In this document: in pieces, positions 1 to 5,652 of the stretch
Position numbering within the stretch: the stretch's first letter is position 1
Layout: every line of letters starts with the position of its first letter
Source: an uncultured Candidatus Altimarinota bacterium
GTDB taxonomy: Bacteria; Patescibacteriota; Gracilibacteria; BD1-5; UBA6164
NCBI GenBank assembly: GCA_937931775.1
Contig: CALHAQ010000064.1
Span: forward strand, 1 to 5,652
DNA length: 5,652 nucleotides
Reading direction: 5' to 3'
The notes under the pieces: generated by a model
The model's database searches: none
What the model saw: the letters and a program-made list of their open reading frames with translations, nothing else
What the model was told of the DNA's origin: nothing
Position numbers and translations under genes: made by a program

Positions 1-538
1 GGTAACGTTTAAGTATAGCAATACTTCTCTCTTCTCTTATCTCTCAAGATGAAATCATTTGTTGTACTTCATTTGTGGAATAATATCCTACCTCTATACC
101 ATGAACAAGCTCATCTCACATAAGTGCTTGTTCTCCTGTGGAAACAATATCACCTGAAAGGTAATAAAGAGTCCATTCGACGCTCGCTCCAGCGAAAGAC
201 GTATCAACAATCTGTAAATTATCGATCTCATCAATCCCAGCTTCTTCCTTAGCTTCGACTCGAGCAGCTTCTAGTATATTTGTTTGTAAGCCTTGTTTAT
301 CTGATCTTATATCAAGATATGATTGTAAATCATCAAATACCTTGCCTCATGGAAGACGAAAATCAAAACCTCATATTTCAGAGCGAAATTCTTTTGTAAG
401 TAGGTATTTTCCTTCAAAATTCTTAAGTATAAGACGAACTCACGGAGGTCTTACAGCTCTTTCATATCATTTTATAGAGTGCTTTTCTATTGCGAAAAGA
501 TCTCAAGTATAAACTATATTCCAGTCTGTATTGTTCAT
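1..538 (-). CDS. Nudix hydrolase, 3' end cut by the window edge
   Basis: With TGA read as Gly the frame is open for 179 residues and leaves the window before any stop; seven TGA codons lie inside. A PGG at residues 63-65 precedes a Nudix-type catalytic helix at about 90-102 (AARVEAKEEAGI), which keeps the metal-binding glutamates E95, E98 and E99 and the closing G101. The usual Arg of the REUxEExGU box is Val94, and about 15 extra residues separate the PGG from the helix, so the box is a variant. Nudix enzymes cleave nucleoside diphosphates linked to another group (ADP-ribose, NADH, dinucleoside polyphosphates, NTPs); the substrate here cannot be read from sequence. The ATG lies 8 nt after the ppa stop, with no Shine-Dalgarno sequence, so the two genes are probably co-transcribed. 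The family call is fairly firm; the activity is inference. Confidence 0.8.
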
Positions 539-546
539 AATAATTA

Positions 547-1137
547 TTAATCATCAAACTTTGGAAGATATTCTGTTTCATATCTTTTCTTACACTCATG
601 AATAGTTTTTATAGCTTCTTCTACTCAATAAAAACCTCATACAGTACATGTTCCAGGTTTTTTAAGATGTTTATACATTTCTAGATAGTGTTGAGTTTCT
701 TTTTTCCAATGCTCTCCAAGTTGATCCATACTAGTTATATGATCTTGTCTTTTGTCATCATTGACTACAGCTACAATTTTATCATCTACTTCTCATCCAT
801 CTATAAACTTAATAACTCCTATTACTCTCAGTTCTAAGAGAGAGCCAGGAACAAACTGTTCCGTTACAAGTGGGATTACAACATCAAGCATATCATTATC
901 CTCGTCCCAAGTACACGGAATTGCTCCATATGCAAAATTATACGCAAGAGAAGAATATCCAACTCTATCAAGCTTGAGAGTTCCTGTTTCTGTTATAAAT
1001 TCATATTTATTGATAGTACCTGCATTAATCTCTACAAGAGTGTTAATGATATTTTCATCTTCTCCTTCTACAAATGGAGGAAGAACATGTAAAAGATTCA
1101 GCATATATTTACTTGGTTTATGTTTGATATTAGCCAT
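547..1137 (-). CDS. ppa: Inorganic pyrophosphatase (family I, soluble)
   Basis: A 196-residue protein of the soluble family I pyrophosphatases, which hydrolyse PPi to two phosphates in the cytoplasm and pull nucleotide-forming reactions forward. The residues that serve catalysis in the E. coli enzyme can be placed one by one: E36, K44 and E46 (NKYEF), R58 (LKLDR), Y70 (AYG), the signature aspartates D80, D82 and D85 (DNDMLDV), then D113, D118 and K120, and Y155-K156. The only departure from the signature is Met83 where Pro or Glu is usual. Three TGA codons encode G115, G167 and G171; under the standard code the protein would stop at residue 114 and lose D118, K120 and Y155. The stop is TAA. 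It is the first gene of a minus-strand pair with the Nudix hydrolase and is divergent from the adenylyltransferase gene, whose reaction would make PPi. The ATG at 1137 has no Shine-Dalgarno sequence. Confidence 0.95.
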
Positions 1138-1170
1138 AGGGTCTATTTTTAAAATTATAAATAATAAGTA

Positions 1171-1198
1171 TTTCTTACCGAAAAATTATAAGTATAAT
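1171..1198 (+). promoter_or_regulatory. Candidate promoter for adenylyltransferase gene
   Basis: A perfect TATAAT lies at 1193-1198, about 30 bases before the ATG at 1229. The best -35 candidate, TTTCTT at 1171-1176 with a 16-base spacer, is weak. The -10 box sits two bases from an opposite-facing TATAAT on the minus strand, so the two promoters overlap. Confidence 0.5.
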
Positions 1199-1211
1199 AC
1201 ATATAAATCAA
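1185..1211 (-). promoter_or_regulatory. Candidate promoter for ppa-Nudix unit
   Basis: On the minus strand, TTGATT (1211-1206) is followed after 15 bases by a perfect TATAAT (1190-1185), which would give a leader of about 40 nt to the ppa ATG. A second perfect TATAAT lies closer, at 1159-1154, with TTCGGT (1182-1177) 17 bases before it; that one would leave a leader of only about 9 nt. The sequence does not decide between them. Confidence 0.45.
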
Positions 1212-1228
1212 TTTTTAATTATGCTAAT

Positions 1229-1726
1229 ATGAAATCCCTCTGACTCATAATCTGACGTTTTCAGCCACTACATAATGGACATAAACTTTTAATAGAAACT
1301 TCACTAAAAGAAAATACTACAACACTTGTATTAGTAGGATCTATAAATAAGAGTGGGAATGAAAATCCGTACAATTATGAACTAAGAGAAAGTATAATAA
1401 AAGATGAATTTCCAGATGAAAGTCTGACTATATGACCCCTTCCTGATCTTCCGAGTGATACAGAGTGGCTTGCATGAATCATGAAATATATTCCTAAAGA
1501 TTCATCAAAAGTTGTACTTTATTGTGGAGATATTAAAAATGATTCAGCTGCAATATCTCTTGAGAAGCTCAAAGATACTCTTCCCTTTTCTCTAGAAATA
1601 CAAGAAATACCAAGAAGCATTATTCCAATTTCCGCAACACAGATTCGAGAATGGATATGTGAAAACAATTTAGAGAAACTTGAAGAATATATTAGTAAAA
1701 AAACTCTCAAGAAACTCTTAAAATAA
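1229..1726 (+). CDS. Nucleotidyltransferase, probable NMN adenylyltransferase (NadM/NadR type)
   Basis: A 165-residue HIGH-superfamily nucleotidyltransferase. It opens with GRFQPLHNGH (residues 9-18), whose HNGH at 15-18 is the HxGH ATP-binding motif, and it has ISATQIR at 134-140, the second conserved motif of the fold. The GRFQP form and the middle segment NPYNYELRES with PDLPSDTEWLA resemble the NadM/NadR class, which joins NMN to ATP to give NAD and PPi in the cytoplasm. Length suits a single-domain NadM. Four of its eight glycines are TGA (G5, G9, G69, G83), including the invariant G9. Without TGA=Gly only the part from Met85 on is open, and that lacks the HxGH motif. No other in-frame ATG lies nearby upstream, so 1229 is the start; no Shine-Dalgarno sequence is visible. 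A related cytidylyltransferase role cannot be ruled out. No terminator separates it from frr, but frr has its own promoter. Confidence 0.85.
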
Positions 1727-1736
1727 ATAGATTTTC

Positions 1737-1764
1737 TTGCTATTTATAAGCTCTAAGCTATAAT
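1737..1764 (+). promoter_or_regulatory. Candidate promoter for frr
   Basis: TTGCTA (1737-1742, four of six consensus bases) and a perfect TATAAT (1759-1764) are separated by 16 bases. Transcription would begin near 1771, giving a leader of about 26 nt before the frr ATG. Confidence 0.65.
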
Positions 1765-1797
1765 CTCGTCATAATTTATTATCTTAGTATATATACA

Positions 1798-2343
1798 ATG
1801 TTATCAGAAGTAAAAAGTGCAATAGACAAAGCGATACACCATCTCGAAAAGGAATTTTGAGGACTGCAAATGTGAAGAGCAACTCCAGCTATAGTAGAAG
1901 ATGTAATGGTCGAACAATATGGAAGTATGCAGCCTATTAAAAATAGTGCTTCTATAAATATTTTAGATCCACAAACTCTTTCTATCGTACCTTGGGATAA
2001 AGAACTCATACATGTAATTGCAAAGGCAATAACAGCTGCAAATATAGGACTCAATCCACAGACTGGTGGTGAAAGTGTAATGATCAAAGTTCCTCAAATG
2101 ACTGAAGAAAGACGTATAGAAATGTCGAAAATCGTAAAGAAATTTGGTGAAGAAGCAAAGGTATCTATTAGAAATATCAGATGAGATTTTCATAAACAGA
2201 TCAAAAAACAAGAAACAGACAAAGAAATATCTGAAGACCAAGCTCGAGATATTGAAAATGATTTACAAAAACTTATTGATGAAGCAAACAAACGAATTGA
2301 TGATGCTACAAAGCATAAAGAAGCTGATATTATGAAGGTGTAA
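1798..2343 (+). CDS. frr: Ribosome recycling factor
   Basis: A 181-residue protein, close to the 185 of E. coli RRF. With EF-G it splits post-termination ribosomes into subunits. Recognisable family blocks are GRATPAIVEDVMVEQYGS (residues 26-43), the LDPQTLSIVPWDK block near 60-73, the GLNPQTGGE block near 84, RRIEMSK near 104 and IRNIRGD at 124-130. Arg128 corresponds to the functionally important Arg132 of E. coli RRF. Three of nine glycines are TGA: G21, the invariant G26 of the GRA motif, and G129, where many homologues have Arg. Under the standard code only a central fragment from Met37 is open. This gene is the clearest proof of the genetic code in the window. It ends in TAA, has its own promoter, and lies before rpmG in a small run of translation genes. 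The ATG has no Shine-Dalgarno sequence. Confidence 0.97.
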
Positions 2344-2350
2344 AAATCTT

Positions 2351-2378
2351 TTGGTTTTTATAAAAATCTTTATATAAT
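2351..2378 (+). promoter_or_regulatory. Candidate promoter for rpmG
   Basis: TTGGTT (2351-2356) and a perfect TATAAT (2373-2378) have a 16-base spacer, the same as the frr promoter. The leader to the ATG at 2418 would be about 32 nt. Confidence 0.6.
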
Positions 2379-2417
2379 CCTCGCGATTAAAAAAATATTA
2401 TTTATTATTCATCGATT

Positions 2418-2600
2418 ATGGCAAAAGGTAAAAGAACATACGTAGCATACTACTCTACAGAGACTGGAAACATGGTTCACACAACAAATATTCAAAAAAA
2501 GAACTTTGAAGCTGGAAAAAAAGGACCAGAACTCAGAAAATATAATAAAGTAACTCGAAAACACGAGACGCTTAAAATGAAAGAAATTAAAAAAGGATAA
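2418..2600 (+). CDS. rpmG: 50S ribosomal protein bL33
   Basis: A 60-residue basic protein of the large ribosomal subunit, near the E site. The C-terminal half, with GPELRKYNKVTRKHETLK, matches the bL33 pattern in which a KLELKKYDP-type stretch is followed by a (T/R)RKH-type stretch and a lysine-rich end; the N-terminus MAKGKR is typical too. It has no cysteines, so it is the zinc-free (C-minus) form. It is a few residues longer than E. coli L33. All five glycines are GGN and none is TGA, unlike its neighbours, so it reads the same in both codes. It has its own promoter and a strong terminator just after the TAA stop. The ATG lies in an AT-rich leader without a Shine-Dalgarno sequence. Confidence 0.93.
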   Translation: MAKGKRTYVAYYSTETGNMVHTTNIQKKNFEAGKKGPELRKYNKVTRKHETLKMKEIKKG

Positions 2601-2621
2601 TTTCTTTATAAATTTAAATAT

Positions 2622-2653
2622 AAAAAACTCATTCAATTTGAATGAGTTTTTTT
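2622..2653. terminator. Bidirectional terminator between rpmG and pilin unit
   Basis: CTCATTCAA (2628-2636) pairs with TTGAATGAG (2638-2646); the real hairpin is a 7-bp stem with a 5-base loop. Six A's come before the stem and seven T's after it, so the hairpin works as an intrinsic terminator on both strands: for rpmG on the plus strand, and for the pilin unit, whose stop is 20 bases away, on the minus strand. Confidence 0.9.
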
Positions 2654-2672
2654 ATACGTATCACACTTATTT

Positions 2673-4049
2673 CTATAGCTTTATCGGGAGAAGGTCTTTC
2701 ACATCTCAAACATCTTCTGGGTTTATTTCTTCAAAGCGTGGATCATAAAAGTAATGTCTATTAGTTCAAGTAGGATCATTATAATGCAAAACCCTGGTCC
2801 AAGCAGTAGTTGCGGTAGGATCGAATTTAAACTCCCTGAGTCAAGTGACAAGCCTATCTCTTGAAGACAAATTATAAAGTCACCCATTTATAACAGTATC
2901 TGAATGTGAGGATGCATGTATATACCCTACAATCAAATACCAAGTATCTAATTCAGGGAAATCTCCCCACCAAAAGTAAGGATTATTATTTAATGTCCCA
3001 TCAAGATCAAATATTCCATTAGAATTTGTTATTCATCCAAAATAAGAAGTTCCACTAGTTGTTCCTATTTTTTTGCTCCATACAGAAACTCTATATGTCT
3101 TCGTTGGATCTATTGATATAGGATTGATGCTATAGTACCAACCTCCATATTGAGGCTTTGTTTCCCATAATATCCCTTCTGCTTCTAAATGAGTACTTCC
3201 ATAAACTCTTGAACTATTTGTGGTAGTAGAATAGGCATCAAAACCTCCTGTATCACCTATTCAGATTGGCCAATTTACCTCCATAAGATTCGTATCTAGA
3301 TTAGACATGTTACAATATATCCTGTATTTCGTAGATCATGGACTAATAGTATAGTATGCATCTCACTTAGATCATCCACTCTCTAGTATCCTCTCACAAC
3401 TGTAATCACTCTTGAGAGAATTTAGAGTCAATCATGAAGCTGTCAGAACATTTGTATCTGAAAAATGCACCTTATACGTGTCTCCAGAATTTACTACATC
3501 CACTTCTCCACTCTCAGAGTCTTGAAGAGGTATATTCGTTGTCTCTTCTAGTAGTATTCATAAATTCTTTCATGACGTCTTTGGATAACGAATGCTCAAA
3601 TCTGCAGCATAGCTATTTGGACTCAGTGTATTTACTGAAATCTCTTCTGTGAGATAATCATCCTCTTCTAAGAATCACATCAATTGAAAAGCTCGTTTAT
3701 CCTTTGAAATCTGGTAGGTAAAATATGTATCATCTTGCGGGTCTTGTCATCCATTTTGGTAATCCAGTGTCTCAAGTACATTCTTTCATGCATATCACTG
3801 GTATCATATAGTACTCCCACTCGCTATAAGCGTAACACTATCATCTGGAAGTGGAAATCTTGTATTATTCGTACCAACATAGAGTTGAAGAGAATCTGAA
3901 AGCTTTCAGAGTTGAGTTATCCTATTTGTATCTCTTGCTCATACTATATAGTTCGTATACGATACAAATCATATAGCAGATAATATCGCTACTATAGTTA
4001 TTACTACTACTAACTCCACTAATGTAAATCCTTTTCTAATATGTATCAT
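2673..4049 (-). CDS. Type IV pilin-like protein with unusual C-terminal beta-rich module
   Basis: A 458-residue protein; 20 of its glycines are TGA. It begins with a short prepilin leader, MIHIRKG, cut before F8; the mature N-terminus FTLVE has the conserved Glu5, followed by one hydrophobic helix to about residue 31. Residues 1-215 align with the gene just upstream (shared DTNRITQL, GGQDP, PKTSG and LGILL). At 218-248 a segment with C218, YTISP and YCNM (C246) looks like the start of a fibrinogen/intelectin-like domain, but no GGGW core follows. Instead comes a Trp- and Tyr-rich region to the end (DPTKTYRVSVW at 314-324, then a YFWWGD block, a WYLIVGY block and DPRFEE). I recall similar blocks in phage tail and secreted bacterial proteins of unknown structure, which suggests a beta-sandwich binding module; that is inference. 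It starts 11 nt after its paralogue and ends in TAG, the only TAG stop seen. Probable role: surface pilus tip or minor pilin, adhesion. Confidence 0.88.
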
Positions 4050-4060
4050 AAATATATTTT

Positions 4061-5320
4061 TTATCTTATATATACTTCTAAATTATCCCATGCTGAAGAA
4101 GCTGAATATGTGTTTAATCAATATAATGTACCTGCAGTATTAGATGATCATAGAATTATGAAACCTCATCCATTAGTATATCAATTACAACTTGTTCCTG
4201 AAGAGTTTGAAATTGACCAATTCCAACTTGCGCTTCCATGATAAAGTCAAGGGTGTGTACAATTACTATATTCCGATGCATTTACTGTTTTATATTGAGT
4301 AAGTGTATCAAAACGAGTAGCACCCATATCATGGTCCCACATTTGATAATTTACATCTGTATATATAGGTCATGTCTGTTTTCCACCTACTTTAAACATA
4401 TACTCGAGATCTTCTCCATTTATATCAGCAGAGAATTGATTTATTTTCATCCCAAAAATATCATCAATAGATGAGTTACTCACAGTTTCATCTGTATTCC
4501 ATGCGTTCCAAGTCGTATCTCCTTCATTGATATAAATTACTCTCGTCCAACCTCATCCATCTGTTTCCATATCACACTTCACTCTTCTTTTTTCTCCTCC
4601 AGTAGGGTTTATAGTATACGTATCACTGCCTTTTGATTTTCACATATCAAAAATACGTTTACAACTATGATTTGGAATAATACTCAATCAACCTGTCCCA
4701 GTAGTACTAATAGATTCACTATCAGAAAAGTATGCAACTAAATCTCAAGTGCCAGTAGTCATGTCATAACTTCCAGATATATTAAGTTCAGGCATTAATT
4801 GAAGTGGAGTAAGAGTTGTCGCATCTAAGAGTATCCCAAGTGCTTGTCAGCTGGTTTTTGGAAAAAGAAATTCATAATCAGGATCTTCTACATATGTTTG
4901 TGGAAATGCCGTAAGTTCCTCTGTTCAAGATGCTGGATCTTCTGAAAGAAAAGTCATCAGTTGAAAATCTTTTCTATTAGCAGTAAGCATATAAATAGGG
5001 TATGTATCATATTCTGGATCTTGTCATCCTCATTGGTATCAAATATTTGTCACAATTTCTTTATTTAAGTTTCATTGGTAGGCAAATAATGTTCAACTCG
5101 CAGTAATATTTATTCGGTTAGTAGGAAGTGGAAGCTTATTTGTAGCACTATAGAGTTGTAGTCATCATCGAATATCTGTCAGTTGAGTGATTCTATTCGT
5201 ATCATTTCCTGTTTTTAAATAGCTTGTATATGCTATAAAACCTGTAGCAGCTAAAATAGCTACTATCGTAGTAACAACTACTAGTTCTACAAGTGTGAAT
5301 CATCTATTTGAAATAAGCAT
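4061..5320 (-). CDS. Type IV pilin-like protein with fibrinogen/intelectin-like domain
   Basis: A 419-residue protein with 20 TGA glycines out of about 44. The prepilin leader MLISNRG has its glycine at -1 encoded by TGA; F8 starts the mature FTLVELVVV helix with Glu5, hydrophobic to about residue 31. A pilin-type head follows to about 215. From C220 the sequence is a fibrinogen-related module: SCKRIF, YTINP, then CDMETDGGGWTRV (249-261), the hallmark of fibrinogen C-terminal and intelectin domains. C354 and C378 near the end would make a second disulfide, and the C-terminus (NGGGFIILGSS, then SAWDNLEVYIR) fits a compact lectin-like fold. Such domains often bind sugars or acetylated groups, so this is probably a pilus-borne adhesin exported through a type IV pilus-like system; no assembly genes are visible here. 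It is first in a two-gene unit with its own promoter. TAA stop; no Shine-Dalgarno sequence. Confidence 0.9.
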
Positions 5321-5347
5321 AAAAACTAATAAATAAGTAATATTTTT

Positions 5348-5375
5348 ATTGTACAAAGAAAGGCTATGCTCACAA
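5348..5375 (-). promoter_or_regulatory. Candidate promoter for the pilin pair
   Basis: On the minus strand TTGTGA (5375-5370, four of six consensus bases) and TACAAT (5353-5348, five of six) are separated by 16 bases, like the frr and rpmG promoters. The leader to the ATG at 5320 would be about 20 nt. It lies just past the terminator of the preceding gene, so the pilins are probably transcribed independently. Confidence 0.6.
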
Positions 5376-5396
5376 GCTTTTAATATTGACATAAAA

Positions 5397-5426
5397 AAAA
5401 TACTTCCTATGAGTAGGAAGTATTTT
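5397..5426 (-). terminator. Intrinsic terminator after the bS21-like gene
   Basis: AAAATACTTCCTA (5397-5409) and TAGGAAGTATTTT (5414-5426) form a perfect 13-bp stem with a 4-base loop. On the minus strand it is followed by a T-run (T8, counting the T's in the stem), and it lies about 10 bases after the stop of the bS21-like gene. The plus-strand T-run is shorter (TTTTT then CTT), and no plus-strand gene ends here. Confidence 0.88.
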
Positions 5427-5436
5427 TCTTAAAAGC

Positions 5437-5619
5437 TTAAAAGTAAACTTTTGCGTTGAGTTCTCTGTAGTGATTTGTCACTATTGCTTTTTCTCTTTGT
5501 TTTCTCTTTTTAAGACCTTTTATAGCATATCTCTCTTTTTTGAGTTTTGTAACGATTCTTGATTGAAAGAACATTTTTTTATAACGTAAAACAAGTTTCT
5601 CGTTTGATTCTCCATCTGG
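5437..5619 (-). CDS. rpsU: 30S ribosomal protein bS21-like; start unresolved, in-frame TAA upstream
   Basis: The open frame after a TAA at 5620-5622 gives 60 residues, PDGESNEKLVLRYKK followed by a basic helix to the end. GESNEKLVLRYKK and the next 20 residues align without gaps to bS21 (ESLEDALRRFKR and on to the EFYEKP region in B. subtilis), and the Lys/Arg-rich tail fits. bS21 is a small basic protein near the anti-Shine-Dalgarno end of 16S rRNA. No ATG, GTG or TTG lies between the TAA and Met at 5574. Starting there would give a 45-residue protein lacking the first conserved helix. Upstream of the TAA the same frame stays open to the window edge and reads ...STTEV, which would fit a bS21 N-terminus. 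So this is a mutated or misread gene, a stop readthrough, or a truncated protein. It contains no TGA. The stop is TAA, followed by a strong terminator. Confidence 0.65.
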   Translation of the reverse strand, partial: PDGESNEKLVLRYKKMFFQSRIVTKLKKERYAIKGLKKRKQREKAIVTNHYRELNAKVYF

Positions 5620-5652
5620 TTATACCTCAGTTGTGGAAGGTGAAATTGAAGG

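Noticed and set aside
752..1243. A 163-codon plus-strand open frame
   Set aside because: It lies antisense to ppa, whose translation shows all the pyrophosphatase catalytic residues. The product is Ser/Thr-rich with no recognisable motif.
2144..2335. A 63-codon plus-strand frame at the end of frr
   Set aside because: It is an out-of-frame overlap inside frr. The frr frame continues through TGA (G129) and matches the RRF C-terminal helix.
1779..2636. Minus-strand frames opposite frr and rpmG
   Set aside because: They are the complement of well-recognised translation genes and show no family motif.
3434..4474. Several plus-strand ATG-started frames of 66-78 residues (3434-3652, 4041-4241, 4238-4474)
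   Set aside because: All lie antisense to the two pilin genes, which read continuously on the minus strand with TGA as Gly and align with each other.
5386..5391. A perfect plus-strand TTGACA
   Set aside because: No -10-like box lies at a suitable distance; the following bases are the terminator hairpin, and no plus-strand gene follows.
5437..5615. Programmed -1 frameshift on the run of seven A's (5574-5580) joining an ATG at 5615 to the bS21 frame
   Set aside because: The geometry would work, but the bS21 similarity (GESNEKLVLRYKK) lies in the downstream frame before the A-run, so the frameshifted N-terminus would replace the conserved part. No family support.

Overview
The window comes from a bacterium that reads UGA as glycine (genetic code 25). 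Under the standard code almost every gene here breaks into pieces. When TGA is read as Gly, seven of the eight coding regions become full-length or open to the window edge, and several TGA codons fall on invariant family glycines: GRA in ribosome recycling factor, GRFQP in the adenylyltransferase, and the glycine before the prepilin cleavage site. All seven visible stops are TAA or TAG. Code 25 with AT-rich DNA points to the Candidate Phyla Radiation lineages Gracilibacteria (BD1-5) or Absconditabacteria (SR1); the window alone does not separate them.

Layout. 1-1137, minus strand: a two-gene unit of inorganic pyrophosphatase (ppa) followed by a Nudix hydrolase that runs off the left edge. 1138-1228: a divergent promoter region. 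1229-1726, plus strand: an NMN-adenylyltransferase-like protein (HxGH and ISxTxIR motifs). 1798-2343: frr, ribosome recycling factor. 2418-2600: rpmG, ribosomal protein bL33. 2622-2653: a bidirectional terminator shared with the converging pilin unit. 2673-5320, minus strand: two tandem, paralogous type IV pilin-like proteins with large C-terminal modules. The first ends in a fibrinogen/intelectin-like domain. The second keeps only the start of that domain and then carries a different beta-rich module. 5321-5436: the pilin promoter plus a strong terminator for the gene before it. 5437-5652, minus strand: a bS21-like ribosomal protein whose conserved N-terminal part lies just downstream of an in-frame TAA, so its start is unresolved.

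How the genes fit together. The left part joins NAD/pyrophosphate chemistry: an enzyme that should release PPi when making NAD lies back-to-back with the enzyme that destroys PPi and with a Nudix hydrolase. The middle and right edge hold translation genes, each with its own TATAAT-type promoter. The pilin pair looks like surface-attachment machinery, which is of interest because some cultured or observed members of these lineages live attached to other bacteria. No mobile element, CRISPR array, tRNA or rRNA was seen. No stretch over 300 bases lacks a gene.
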